From: an uncultured Eubacteriales bacterium
GTDB lineage: Bacteria > Bacillota > Clostridia > Oscillospirales > Oscillospiraceae
Direction of reading: 5' to 3'
Assembly (NCBI GenBank): GCA_900554275.1
Contig: USGS01000002.1
Span: 1-64,000, forward strand
Length of the DNA: 64,000 nucleotides
The position numbers were made by a program, and so were the translations under genes. Positions 9,054 through 17,575 of the stretch are shown piece after piece. The notes beneath the pieces are model-generated. The model saw only the letters and a list, made by a program, of their open reading frames with translations. It ran no database searches and was not told where the DNA came from. Each line of letters begins with the position of its first letter. The stretch's first letter is position 1.

Positions 9054-10606
9054 GAAATGCAGTAGGACGCGAGATACCGGATGAGATTCTTCGCGCCACC
9101 GGCAAAGAGGTCTTCGCGGGCAGCTATGCGCACGACGACCGTTGCTATCAGAAGGCTGCGCCCAAGGCCCATGGCGTGTGTGACCCGCACCGCAGCAAGC
9201 TGGTGCCCGGCATACGCGAGGTGCTGGAGCGCTGCGGCATACGGGACGGCATGACGCTGTCCTTCCACCATCACTTCCGGGAGGGCGACTACGTGCTGAA
9301 CCGTGTGATGGAGGAGGTACACAGCATGGGCGTGAGGAATATCACCCTCTGCGCCACGTCGCTGGGCAAGGCCAACGACCCCATCGTACCGCTCATTGAG
9401 GACGGTACGATCACCAAAATATATTCCTCCGGTGTCCGCGGAAGCATCGGCGAGGCCATCAGCACCGGCAAACTGCGGGAGCTGGCGGTCATGTATTCCC
9501 ATGGCGGCCGTGTCCGCTCTGTGCAGGAGGGTAGCGTCCATATCGACATTGCCTTCATCGGCGCACCCACGGCGGATGAGTACGGCAATCTGCGGGCGCT
9601 GGGCGGCAAGTCCGACTGCGGCGTACTCAGCTATTCCGCGGTAGACGCCCGCTATGCCGACCGGGTGGTAGCGGTCACGGACACGCTGGTGCCGTTTCCC
9701 AACATCCCTGCCAGTATCTCCATGACGGATGTGGACTTCGTGTGCGTGGTAGATGCCATCGGCGATCCGGGCAAGATCGCCACCGGCGCGGCCAAGCCCA
9801 CCTCTGACCAGCGCAAGCTGCTGATGGCCGAATACTGCGCCAGGTTTGTGGCGGCCGAGCCCCATTTCAAGGATGGCTTCGTCTACCAGACCGGTGCGGG
9901 CGGCGCGTCCATCGCCTCCACCATTTATCTGGCGGAGACCATGCGCCGCCGTAATATCCACATGGGGCTTGGCCTGGGCGGCATCGCCGGACCTATGGCA
10001 CGTCTGATGGAGGAAGGGCTGATCCACCGGCTGGTGGACACCCAGGATTTCGATTTAGAGGCTATTGCGTCCATCCGCAATAACCCGAGCCGCCACATTG
10101 AGATCACGGCAGATGAATATGCCAACCCTATGAATAAGGGTGCGTATGTGAACAAGCTGGACTTCGTGATTTTGGCGGCGCTGGAGGTGGACACCCACTT
10201 CAACTGCAACGTGGTGACGGACTCCACCGGCATGATCACCGGCGCACAAGGCGGCCACCCGGACACGGCGGCGGGCGCAAAATGCACGATCGTCATCACG
10301 CCGCTGGTACAGGGGCGCAGCCCCGCGGTCTGCACCGATGTGACCACCGTGACCACGCCGGGCGAGACGGTGGATGTGGTCGTCACGGATTACGGCGTGG
10401 CGGTGAATCCCCGCCGTCCGGATCTGCTGGCGGTGGCGCAGGAATGCGGCGTGCCGGTACACACCATCGAGGAGCTGCGGGACATCGCCTATTCCATCGT
10501 AGGCACGCCGGATGAGATCAGGTTCAAGGATCGCGTGGTCGGCATCATCGAGGCGCGGGACGGTACGATCATGGACGTAGTTCGCCAAATTGATGATACG
10601 CTGTAA
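9050..10606 (+). CDS. citF: Citrate lyase alpha subunit (citrate:acetyl-ACP transferase)
   Basis: ATG overlaps the citE stop by ATGA; 518 residues, the normal CitF length. Typical stretches include the early basic segment CDPHRSKLVPG-like region, LSFHHHFREGDYVLN, GGRVRSVQEGSVHIDIAFIGAPT and the glycine-rich FVYQTGAGGAS. It transfers acetyl-ACP to citrate, releasing acetate. It is the last enzyme gene of the unit; the AbrB-family membrane gene follows after 48 bases and may be co-transcribed. Confidence 0.93.
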   Translation: MRNAVGREIPDEILRATGKEVFAGSYAHDDRCYQKAAPKAHGVCDPHRSKLVPGIREVLERCGIRDGMTLSFHHHFREGDYVLNRVMEEVHSMGVRNITLCATSLGKANDPIVPLIEDGTITKIYSSGVRGSIGEAISTGKLRELAVMYSHGGRVRSVQEGSVHIDIAFIGAPTADEYGNLRALGGKSDCGVLSYSAVDARYADRVVAVTDTLVPFPNIPASISMTDVDFVCVVDAIGDPGKIATGAAKPTSDQRKLLMAEYCARFVAAEPHFKDGFVYQTGAGGASIASTIYLAETMRRRNIHMGLGLGGIAGPMARLMEEGLIHRLVDTQDFDLEAIASIRNNPSRHIEITADEYANPMNKGAYVNKLDFVILAALEVDTHFNCNVVTDSTGMITGAQGGHPDTAAGAKCTIVITPLVQGRSPAVCTDVTTVTTPGETVDVVVTDYGVAVNPRRPDLLAVAQECGVPVHTIEELRDIAYSIVGTPDEIRFKDRVVGIIEARDGTIMDVVRQIDDTL

Positions 10607-10654
10607 CAATACCTGCGGCGCAGCCGTTCCACGGCGCGCCGCGCAGAAAGAGAA

Positions 10655-11692
10655 ATGGGATATATGAACCTCCTCATCACCCTTGCGGTAGGGTGTATCG
10701 TAGGGTACATTTTTTACAGGCTGAAAATTCCCGGCGGTATGATGGTGGGCGCACTGGTGGGTGCTGTGGCGCTGAATCTGGCCACAGAGCTGGCGGTCAT
10801 GCCCTCTGCGGCGCGGGTGGCGGCGCAGATCACCGCCGGCGGCTTCGTGGGCGCCTCCGTGGAAAAGAAGGACGTGCTGCGCATTCCGAAGCTGGCGAAG
10901 CCGGCGCTGATCTTGCTGGGCGGTATGCTGATGGTCAACATGACCATGGGTGTCGTGATTCACCTCACGTCCAATGTGGACTGGCTGACGGCCTTCATGT
11001 GCGCCGTACCCGGCGGCATGAGCGACACGCCTATCATCGCCGCCGAAATGGGCGCCAACGGCGCGGCGGTGGTGCTGATGCAGTTCTGTCGCCTTGTGTC
11101 CGGCATCGGCGTGTTCCCCTCCGTGATCATGGCGGTGACCCGCCATGAGGAGCAGGATGAACACGACGTACAGGAGAAGCAGGAAAAGGCGGCGACATAT
11201 CAGGCGGTGCTGCTGACCATGGCGGTGGCGGCGGTCTGCGGCCTTTTGGGCCGTGTCTCCGGAATACCGATGGGTACGATGCTGTTCTCCCTGCTTGGTA
11301 CGGCCTGCCTGAATATCTTGTGGGGTAAGGCCGTCATCCCTGTGTGGCTCAAGCGTGTGGCACAGGTGCTGTCCGGCACATACATCGGCTGTTCCGTGGG
11401 CGCGGGCGAGGTAGCGGATCTGCGCTTTTTGCTGCTGCCGGCGCTGCTGTTGGTGGCAGGCTACCTGATCAACTGCTTCGTGTCCAGCGCATTGCTCCAT
11501 AAGCTCTGCCACATCAAGCGGCGGGAGGCCATGCTGGCCTGCTCTCCGGCCGGTGCGACAGATATGGCCCTGATCTCCGGTGACATGGGCGTCACCAGTC
11601 CGGATCTGAACGTGCTGCAAATCGTACGGATGGTCAGTGCCATCACCATCTTCCCTCAAATCATCCACGCCATTGTCCCGCTGCTGCCGTAG
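10655..11692 (+). CDS. AbrB-family (duplicated) membrane protein, possible transporter
   Basis: About 345 residues with some ten hydrophobic helices arranged as two similar halves; the repeats AVGCIVGYIFYRLKIPGG/MMVGALVG and SGIPMGTMLFSLLGTACLN, and AVPGGMSDTPIIAAEMG and SPAGATDMALISGDMG, match the duplicated AbrB domain sometimes annotated as an ammonia monooxygenase. ATG 10655 and ATG 10664 are both possible starts; GAAAGAGAA upstream favours either weakly. Function in the family is not established; following citF it could move a di- or tricarboxylate or a product of the pathway. Confidence 0.7.
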   Translation: MGYMNLLITLAVGCIVGYIFYRLKIPGGMMVGALVGAVALNLATELAVMPSAARVAAQITAGGFVGASVEKKDVLRIPKLAKPALILLGGMLMVNMTMGVVIHLTSNVDWLTAFMCAVPGGMSDTPIIAAEMGANGAAVVLMQFCRLVSGIGVFPSVIMAVTRHEEQDEHDVQEKQEKAATYQAVLLTMAVAAVCGLLGRVSGIPMGTMLFSLLGTACLNILWGKAVIPVWLKRVAQVLSGTYIGCSVGAGEVADLRFLLLPALLLVAGYLINCFVSSALLHKLCHIKRREAMLACSPAGATDMALISGDMGVTSPDLNVLQIVRMVSAITIFPQIIHAIVPLLP

Positions 11693-11813
11693 CCCGTCAA
11701 ACAGGCGTACGGCACGCGGGTGGAGGAAAAGAATGTCAGGCTGCACCTGCGGCTTGGCATCTTTTCTCATAGCGGTTTTTCAACCGTTTTCCTGTGCTTT
11801 TGTAAAATAACAG

Positions 11814-11842
11814 TTGCTTCCTGTCACATTTTGCGATATAAT
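11814..11842 (+). promoter_or_regulatory. Sigma-A promoter for the MATE gene
   Basis: TTGCTT (11814-11819), a 17-base spacer, and TATAAT (11837-11842), about 60 bases before the MATE start codon. It shows that the MATE gene is a separate transcription unit from the citrate-lyase operon. Confidence 0.75.
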
Positions 11843-11902
11843 AACAAATTCAGGGCGTCGAGTGCCCGGCATTACGCAAAAAACCTGTTGGAGGGTTTTG
11901 CT

Positions 11903-13336
11903 TTGAAAACAGATCATTTGGAGCTGCTGACCAGCGGAGCGCCGATCTCCACCCGGCAGCAGATAGGCCTTGCGCTGCGGCTCAGCTGGCCGGCCATCAT
12001 GGCGCAGTTGGCTACCATCGTTATGCAGTTTATTGATGCAGCCATGGTGGGGCGTCTCGGTGCGGCGCAGTCGGCTTCGGTGGGACTGATGGCCTCCGCC
12101 ACGTGGCTTTTTAACGGCTTGGCCATGGCTGCCGCCATAGGCTTCAGCGTGCTGACAGCCCAGCACGTGGGCGGCGGACGGCTGGATGAAGCACGGAACA
12201 TTATGAAGCAGGCCATCGTCCTGACGCTGCTTTTCAGCTCCGTGCTGGCAGTGCTGGCGGCGTTCCTGTCCTCGCCGCTGCCCCGGCTGCTCCGAGCGGA
12301 GCAGAAGATATGGCAGGATGCCTCCGCGTACCTGCTGGTATATGGCCTGTTTCTGCCCGCCCGGCAGCTGGATAATGTGACGGTGGGACAGCTGCAGGCC
12401 ACCGGCAATATGCGGACGCCTGGCTTCTGCATGGTGCTGATGTGCGCTTTGGATGTGGTATTCAACGCGCTGCTTATCTTCCCCACCGGTATGATACGGT
12501 TGGGCGGCTTTGCCCTGCCCGGTGCGGGGATGGGTACGGCGGGCGCAGCGCTGGGTACGGGCCTTGCCGAGTTGACGGTGGGACTGTATCTCACCTACTT
12601 CATCCTGCGGCGCAGCCCCATACTCCGCCTGCGTCAGGGCGAGCGACTTCGACTCAACAAGCAGCAGCTCCTCGGCGTGCTGCGTGTTTCGGCACCGGTG
12701 GCGGCAGAGAAGATGATCCTGTCCATCGCGCAGATCATCTCCACTGCCATCGTAGCGCCGCTGAGCACGATTGCCATTGCCGCCCACTCCTTCGCCGTCA
12801 CCGCCGAAAGTCTCTGCTATATGCCGGCCTTCGGCTTCCAGAGCGCAGCGGCCATGCTGGTGGGACAGAGCGTGGGCGCAGGGCGGCGTCAGCTGGCGCG
12901 GCGGCTGGGCTGGGTCACAGTGCTGCTGGGCATGACCGGTATGGTCATCACCGGGGCGCTGCTGTACATCTTCGCGCCGCAGATGATGGCGTTGCTGTCC
13001 CCCGACCCCGCCGTGATCGCGCTGGGCGTCCGTGTTTTGCGCATCGAGGCCTTTGCCGAGCCGCTGTTCGGCGCGGCCATCGTCACCGGCGGCGTCTTTC
13101 AGGGTGCGGGCAGCACCCTTGTTCCCACGCTGTTCAACCTTGGTACGATGTGGGGCATCCGTCTGCCCTTGGCTTGGCTGGCCGCGCCTCGCTGGGGATT
13201 GCCCGGCGTGTGGACCGCCATGTGCGTGGAGCTGTGTGTCCGCGGCACACTGTATCTCGTGCGGCTGTCGGGAAAGCGCTGGTTGCCCGGCGGCATGGAG
13301 AATATATCCGAGCCGCGTGAGACGCATAAAATGTGA
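11903..13336 (+). CDS. MATE-family multidrug/metabolite exporter
   Basis: TTG start at 11903 is chosen because TTGGAGGG precedes it by 7 bases and it yields a normal 477-residue MATE protein; the open frame upstream (from 11720) runs through the promoter and is not translated. Twelve hydrophobic segments in two halves are visible, with MATE-type stretches WPAIMAQLATIVMQFIDAAM in helix 1 and RVSAPVAAEKMILSIAQI at the start of the second half. It probably exports cationic drugs or metabolites using Na+ or H+. Single-gene unit between its own promoter and a hairpin terminator. Confidence 0.92.
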   Translation: MKTDHLELLTSGAPISTRQQIGLALRLSWPAIMAQLATIVMQFIDAAMVGRLGAAQSASVGLMASATWLFNGLAMAAAIGFSVLTAQHVGGGRLDEARNIMKQAIVLTLLFSSVLAVLAAFLSSPLPRLLRAEQKIWQDASAYLLVYGLFLPARQLDNVTVGQLQATGNMRTPGFCMVLMCALDVVFNALLIFPTGMIRLGGFALPGAGMGTAGAALGTGLAELTVGLYLTYFILRRSPILRLRQGERLRLNKQQLLGVLRVSAPVAAEKMILSIAQIISTAIVAPLSTIAIAAHSFAVTAESLCYMPAFGFQSAAAMLVGQSVGAGRRQLARRLGWVTVLLGMTGMVITGALLYIFAPQMMALLSPDPAVIALGVRVLRIEAFAEPLFGAAIVTGGVFQGAGSTLVPTLFNLGTMWGIRLPLAWLAAPRWGLPGVWTAMCVELCVRGTLYLVRLSGKRWLPGGMENISEPRETHKM

Positions 13337-13375
13337 GGCCATATATCTGAATTGGCCGCGCATGATAAATTAGAC

Positions 13376-13414
13376 AAAAGCTGTGTATAACTCATGTTGT
13401 ACACAGCTTTTGCT
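13376..13414. terminator. Hairpin terminator after the MATE gene
   Basis: AAAAGCTGTGTA (13376-13387) pairs perfectly with TACACAGCTTTT (13400-13411), loop of 12 bases, flanked by A-rich and T-rich tails. It is 40 bases past the stop and can act in both directions. Confidence 0.75.
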
Positions 13415-13741
13415 TTAAGGCGGCGCAGGGCGGCTGTTCGGAACGGTAAACAGCAATGGACAACGTGGAAGCGTATCACGCAATGGGGAAAATCGATATT
13501 AAGCTGCAGGAGAACACATAAGATACATGAGATACATGATAGAACCGTGGTGAGGCAGGCCGCAGCGCCAGATGTGGCGCTGAAGTTGTGATTTTTCCCA
13601 AATTTCGTAAAGAAATTTTGTCACAATGACGATTGCGATACAGGCCATTCCGTGCTAAACTTGCTATACAGAGTGCGGGAGTGTCGAAAGACTTCGGCTT
13701 CCCACTGAAAACACGGAAAAACGATCGGCAGGGGGCTGGAT
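13415..13741 (+). promoter_or_regulatory. Promoter and structured leader upstream of surface-protein operon
   Basis: No gene is seen. The region has a stem at 13563-13582 (CAGCGCCA/TGGCGCTG), an AAATTTC/GAAATTT stem near 13600, a tandem AGATACATG repeat near 13523, and a promoter-like TTGCGA (13633-13638) with 17-base spacing to TAAACT (13656-13661). After it lies a nested palindrome around 13677-13703 (GGGA..CGAA..TTCG..TCCC). This could be a regulatory leader for the TasA/SipW operon; no known riboswitch class was recognised. Confidence 0.35.
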
Positions 13742-14515
13742 ATGAGACCGTGGGGGAACGCAGAACATAAAAAACTGAATATGGCGCTGCTGCTTCTGCT
13801 GGTCGCGGCCCTGTTGGCCTTGGCAGGAGTGCTGTTCGTGCGCACAAAACCGGATGCTGTGTCGCCGGACAATCACATCGAGACCACGCAAAAGCTCTCA
13901 ATGACCATGTCCCGCACGGCACTTTTTAGCGCTCTGAACGGGGAGGAGAGCGGCGCGGCCTTGCTGGACGCCGAGGTGTCTCTGCCCGGCGCGCAGGAGG
14001 CTATGGGCATGGCCGGGATGCTGCCCGGTGACAGCGTGGAGAAGGCGTACACCGTTTCCGTAAAGTACAGCGAGCCGGTGAAGCTCCATTTCGGGGCGGC
14101 GCTGCGGAGCAACGGCAGTGCCGGTGGCCAGCTTTTGGCCGAGGGCCTGCTCATCACCGTGTACCGTGACGGCAAGCTGCTGTATGACGGCACGGTGGCG
14201 GGGTTGGCTGAGTCCAAGCAGGCGCAGGAGGGGCTGGAGATCCTTGAACCCTCGCCCACGAAGCTCACATATACAATAAAAGTAACGCTGCCCACCTCGG
14301 CGGGGAACGAGTATCAGGATAAGACCGTGACCGTGGACCTGAAGTGGTGGCTGACCTCCGACAGCGGCGGCGGAGATCACCACGGCAGTGGGGAAGTGGT
14401 CGTTGCACCCAAGACAGGCGACGCTTTTCCGATGGAGCTGATGACTGGCGCGGCGGTGCTGGCACTGGTGCTGCTGGCGGTGCTTCTGGGCAGAAGGAGG
14501 GCGCGTCATGACTGA
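13742..14515 (+). CDS. Secreted/wall-anchored TasA-operon protein with sortase-like tail
   Basis: ATG with GCAGGGGG upstream; 257 residues. There is an N-terminal membrane segment (about residues 14-33), a serine/threonine-rich extracellular beta-type domain, then a C-terminal PKTGD motif followed by a hydrophobic helix and RRRARHD. That tail fits an LPxTG-like sorting signal, so the protein is probably covalently attached to the wall or held in the membrane. It is the first gene of a four-gene operon with a SipW-type peptidase and TasA-like proteins, and so may be the anchor or assembly component (a TapA-like role). It overlaps the next gene by 8 bases. No sortase gene is in the window. Confidence 0.6.
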   Translation: MRPWGNAEHKKLNMALLLLLVAALLALAGVLFVRTKPDAVSPDNHIETTQKLSMTMSRTALFSALNGEESGAALLDAEVSLPGAQEAMGMAGMLPGDSVEKAYTVSVKYSEPVKLHFGAALRSNGSAGGQLLAEGLLITVYRDGKLLYDGTVAGLAESKQAQEGLEILEPSPTKLTYTIKVTLPTSAGNEYQDKTVTVDLKWWLTSDSGGGDHHGSGEVVVAPKTGDAFPMELMTGAAVLALVLLAVLLGRRRARHD

Positions 14516-15101
14516 ACGTGTGACCGGCCGCCGCTGGATGGGCAGTGCGGTGGTGACGGTGCTGCTGGCGTTGGGGCTTGTGGTCACCACGCTGGCCATC
14601 GCCCTGTCGGTGGCAGAGCGCCCCGACAACATCTTCTCCACGGGGAAGATCAGGCTGAATTTGAACGACAGAAAGCCTGTCATTACCGAAAACGAATACC
14701 TCTTCGAGCCGGGTATGACGGTGGATAAGCCGTTTTTCCTGAAAAACGAAGGTGCGGATTGCTGGTACAGGCTGTATTTCAACAACGTGAGCGGCAGTCT
14801 GTCCTCTGTGCTGGAGGTCACGGTGTCGGACGGCGAAACGGTGCTGTTTACCGGTAAAATGAGCGACCTGACACAGAGCAGCGCGGACTGGCTGGGCATC
14901 CTGCCGGCGGTGGGTGCTGCGGGGAGCTGCCGTACCCTGACCATCACGTTCCATTTCCCGGAGGACGCGGGTAACGCGGCCCAGGGCGGTACGCTGCAGT
15001 TCGACCTGTGCGCCGACGGTACGCAGGTGCGGAACAATCCCAATAAAGAGTTCCCGGCAGAGAGTCCCCAAGGAGTGACGTATGAAACAAACCTTGAGTA
15101 A
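14508..15101 (+). CDS. TasA/camelysin-like secreted protein
   Basis: 197 residues, overlapping the preceding gene by 8 bases. An N-terminal hydrophobic segment (residues 13-33) is followed by IFSTGKIRLNLNDRKP, reminiscent of the start of the mature TasA/camelysin fold (a beta-sandwich with an F.TG.... strand), and by a domain with PGMTVDKPFFLKNEG, as in SipW-dependent secreted proteins. Its neighbour is the SipW-type peptidase, the expected processing enzyme. Role in extracellular fibres is inferred. Confidence 0.6.
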   Translation: MTERVTGRRWMGSAVVTVLLALGLVVTTLAIALSVAERPDNIFSTGKIRLNLNDRKPVITENEYLFEPGMTVDKPFFLKNEGADCWYRLYFNNVSGSLSSVLEVTVSDGETVLFTGKMSDLTQSSADWLGILPAVGAAGSCRTLTITFHFPEDAGNAAQGGTLQFDLCADGTQVRNNPNKEFPAESPQGVTYETNLE

Positions 15102-15870
15102 GATCCTGCGCGTGGTCACTACGGTGCTGATGGTGGCTTCCATCTGTATCATGCTGTTCACGGTGGTGTCCGTGCTGACCTTTAACCGCACGGACCGGCA
15201 GCTTTTCGGATACCGCGCGTTCATCGTGCTGTCCGACTCCATGTCCGCCACGGACTTCTCCGCCGGCGACCTGGTGCTGACCCGGGACGTTGACCCGTCC
15301 ACACTGCAGCCCGGCGACATCATCGCCTTTACCAGCACCAACACAGAGAGCTACGGACAGGTGGTGACCCACAAGATCCGAAGCCTGACCACCACCGGCA
15401 GCGGCGAGCCCGGATTTATCACCTACGGTACGACCACGGACACCAACGATGAAGCCGTGGTGACATACATGGATGTGCTGGGCAAGTACAGCGGCTGTCT
15501 GGCCGGCGTAGGACGCTTCTTCAACTTCCTCAAGACCACCCCGGGCTACATCCTGTGCATCTTCGTACCGTTCGCGCTGCTGATCCTCTCCCAGTCCATG
15601 GAGACGGTGCGGCTGTTCCGCCGCTATAAGAGCGAGCAGATGGAGGAGCTGCAGCAGGAGAAGGACCAGCTGGCGGAGGAACGCCGCCAGAGTGCCGCCA
15701 TGCTGGCGGAGCTGCAGGCCCTGCGTGCGCAGCTGGGCGTGAAGGATGAAACCAAACCGACGGGGGACGAAGCGCCCGTTGAGAACGAAGCGCCTGCACC
15801 GCAGTCAGCAGGGGGCGGCGATCCCGATGTACCGGCTGACGAGGAAAAGACCCCGGCGGAGCACGTGTGA
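15082..15870 (+). CDS. sipW: SipW-type signal peptidase I with C-terminal coiled-coil tail
   Basis: 262 residues, overlapping the upstream gene by 20 bases. The catalytic serine is Ser53 in VLSDSMSATDF; the general base position is His97 in VVTHKI instead of lysine, which marks the SipW/ER-type branch of signal peptidase I. One membrane segment lies near residues 14-33 and a second near 154-172, followed by a predicted coiled coil (about 173-216) and an acidic, proline-rich tail that is longer than in Bacillus SipW. It is expected to cleave the TasA-like proteins encoded on both sides. Confidence 0.85.
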   Translation: MKQTLSKILRVVTTVLMVASICIMLFTVVSVLTFNRTDRQLFGYRAFIVLSDSMSATDFSAGDLVLTRDVDPSTLQPGDIIAFTSTNTESYGQVVTHKIRSLTTTGSGEPGFITYGTTTDTNDEAVVTYMDVLGKYSGCLAGVGRFFNFLKTTPGYILCIFVPFALLILSQSMETVRLFRRYKSEQMEELQQEKDQLAEERRQSAAMLAELQALRAQLGVKDETKPTGDEAPVENEAPAPQSAGGGDPDVPADEEKTPAEHV

Positions 15871-15921
15871 TGTGTTTCCAGCCTGCCGCCCTGTGAATAC
15901 CAAAAGAAAGGGAGTACCGAT

Positions 15922-16995
15922 ATGATTTTTCTGAGATCCAAGCGACTGGAGAAAAAAACCAGTGACGCCCGCGAACCGAGCTTATACCGCTCTATCTGCA
16001 CCAGCATCATCAGCACCCTGCTGAGCCTTGTTATGTTGGTGGGTACTACCTTTGCATGGTTCACCGACAGCATTACGAGTAATGTATTTACGATCACGGC
16101 GGCTAATGTTAATACGACAACGTCTTATTACATTGGGTCTGAAGCGCCGGATACAAATACAAATTGGACATTGCTGGAGGACACAAGCAATATTTTTGGT
16201 GGCGAGACATTTAGTAGTGGCACAACCCGGACAGTTTATCTGAAGCTGGAAAACAAAGGCCAGAATACGGTGAAGTACAAGATCAATCTTTTCAAGGTTG
16301 GAGATGAGACGAAGGGTTTATTAAATATCAGCAGTACGATTGAGAATGCGGGTATCGCTACGCAGGCAAATGAACCCCCTATTATGGAGACCAAGTACCT
16401 GAGTAAAATGATGCGCTTTGAGTATGCGGTGGCTGAGGATGTAAACGCGTTCTTGATGGCGGCACAGTCGGCAGAGGACACATCCGAGGATAATGGAGTG
16501 TCGGTAGGTGAGTCCGAGGAGAAACCTTTCGTGATTTTGGTGCCGGGTCAAAGTACAAAGTACGTGAAGCTGACACTGACATTGGATTATCAGGGAGAGT
16601 GGCAACAGCTTCCCAGCATCAGCCTGAAGCTGAAAATTGTTATTACCCAGCCCGGCGACAATGATCCGGTGACACTGGAGGACGAGAAGACCTCCCAGCA
16701 ATCGAACGAAACCGAAAATGTGACAGAACCTGTCGAGAATGAAAAGCAGCCTATAGTGACTGTGGGCGTGGATATGACCACGGAGATCGAAACACCTGTG
16801 CAGCCTGTCGCTCAGCCGCAGCAGCCGGTGGCCGAGGAAACGGAGAGCGGCGACGCAAACACTGCCGGCAGTACCGAAAACGCTGATGATGCCAACACCG
16901 CCGGCGCGGCCGATGCACCGGACAGCCCTGTGGACACCGCCGCGGTCGAGCCCAACGCTGCGGATGACACGCCCGCCGCCGACCCCGCGGCGTGA
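15922..16995 (+). CDS. TasA-like major surface protein with long acidic tail
   Basis: ATG with AAGGGAG upstream; 357 residues. After a basic N-terminus and a membrane segment comes GTTFAWFTDSITS, the typical SipW-dependent signal peptide end (compare camelysin/TasA AYFSD), then a beta-rich domain to about residue 245. The last 110 residues are a low-complexity Glu/Asp/Thr/Ala/Pro-rich tail without a sorting signal. The coding sequence is more AT-rich than its neighbours in the first two thirds and GC-rich in the tail. It is likely the exported fibre subunit of this operon. Confidence 0.65.
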   Translation: MIFLRSKRLEKKTSDAREPSLYRSICTSIISTLLSLVMLVGTTFAWFTDSITSNVFTITAANVNTTTSYYIGSEAPDTNTNWTLLEDTSNIFGGETFSSGTTRTVYLKLENKGQNTVKYKINLFKVGDETKGLLNISSTIENAGIATQANEPPIMETKYLSKMMRFEYAVAEDVNAFLMAAQSAEDTSEDNGVSVGESEEKPFVILVPGQSTKYVKLTLTLDYQGEWQQLPSISLKLKIVITQPGDNDPVTLEDEKTSQQSNETENVTEPVENEKQPIVTVGVDMTTEIETPVQPVAQPQQPVAEETESGDANTAGSTENADDANTAGAADAPDSPVDTAAVEPNAADDTPAADPAA

Positions 16996-17010
16996 CCGAC
17001 AAAACTGACA

Positions 17011-17056
17011 TAAAAATCAGGACATAGCGACATAGCGTCGCCATGTCCTAATTTTT
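17011..17056 (+). terminator. Terminator of the surface-protein operon
   Basis: AGGACAT (17019-17025) and GCGAC (17027-17031) pair with GTCGC (17037-17041) and ATGTCCT (17043-17049), followed by AATTTTTAT. It closes the operon 24 bases after the last stop; the A-run on the left also makes it usable from the minus strand. Confidence 0.8.
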
Positions 17057-17064
17057 ATATGACC

Positions 17065-17100
17065 AAAAATAAAACCACCCTCTCGGGTGGTTTTATTTTT
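17065..17100 (-). terminator. Hairpin terminator, probably the original tRNA-Thr terminator
   Basis: A perfect 16-bp inverted repeat (17065-17080 with 17085-17100) with a CCACCC/GGGTGG core and flanking A/T runs. Read on the minus strand it directly follows the displaced tRNA-Thr 3' end, with a T-run. This is where the terminator of the uninterrupted tRNA gene would sit before integration of the island. Confidence 0.75.
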
Positions 17101-17131
17101 GGAGCTTGTGGCCGGATTCGAACCGGCGACC
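17100..17131 (-). repeat. att-like direct repeat, left copy (tRNA-Thr 3' end fragment)
   Basis: 32 bases identical to 31205-31236, i.e. the CCA end, acceptor 3' strand and T-arm of the intact tRNA-Thr, in the same orientation. Beyond base 17131 the sequence no longer resembles a tRNA, so this is a 3' fragment and not a gene. This is the pattern left by site-specific integration at a tRNA 3' end. Confidence 0.85.
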
Positions 17132-17164
17132 GGTGGTTGTGGGTAAGGATGAATGAACAAATCG

Positions 17165-17198
17165 AAGAAAACAGAGTACCGGCAAACGCCGGCACTCC
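17165..17198 (-). terminator. Terminator after the recombinase remnant
   Basis: GAGT.CCGGC (17174-17183) pairs with GCCGG.ACTC (17188-17197), and on the minus strand is followed by TGTTTTCTTC. It lies just beyond the stop of the recombinase fragment. Confidence 0.5.
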
Positions 17199-17205
17199 GT
17201 TTCCT

Positions 17206-17540
17206 TTATGCCGGTCGGCTTCCCGGCTGTGCCTTATCCGCCTTGATCACCTCGCCGGTGCAGCCGCCATTACGCCGTTGGTTGATGCAGCCGACGAATT
17301 TATAGTAGATGTCCACTTGCTGGGTCTTGACACCATCTGGCCCGACTGTCTCTTCATGTACCACTATTTTCTCAATCAGTTCGTTAAGGATGTAGGGCGT
17401 CAGTTCTGTAATGCCGGTATATTTCCAGATGAGGGGCAGGAACTGTTCGATATTTTCGTAGACCTTATCGCTCTTTGTAATCTCTGCTGCCAGCTCCTCC
17501 CGCTGCCCTTGGAGGGCGGGGATATTCTCAAAGGATGTTG
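17206..17540 (-). pseudogene. C-terminal remnant of a large serine recombinase (DUF4368-like)
   Basis: Reading the minus strand to the TAA at 17206-17208 gives about 110 residues, including GQREELAAEITKSDKV, LTPYILNELIEKIVVHE and QQVDIYYKFVGCIN. The motif IEKIVVHE...VDIYY.FVG is typical of the C-terminal region (DUF4368) of large serine site-specific recombinases of Clostridia conjugative elements. The catalytic N-terminal and recombinase domains are absent: the next gene ends at 17576. It is therefore a truncated relic next to the left att repeat and evidence for past mobility. Confidence 0.75.
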
Positions 17541-17575
17541 CGCCCCGGCCGGGGCGTGTGGGAGAGAACAGCCTG

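Noticed and set aside
11720..11902. N-terminal extension of the MATE protein from the first in-frame start
   Set aside because: The extension would be translated from DNA that contains the promoter itself, and a TTG with a good ribosome site gives the normal family length.
17100..17175. A second complete tRNA-Thr gene at the left repeat
   Set aside because: Only the last 32 bases match; beyond 17131 no anticodon arm, D-arm or acceptor 5' strand can be formed.
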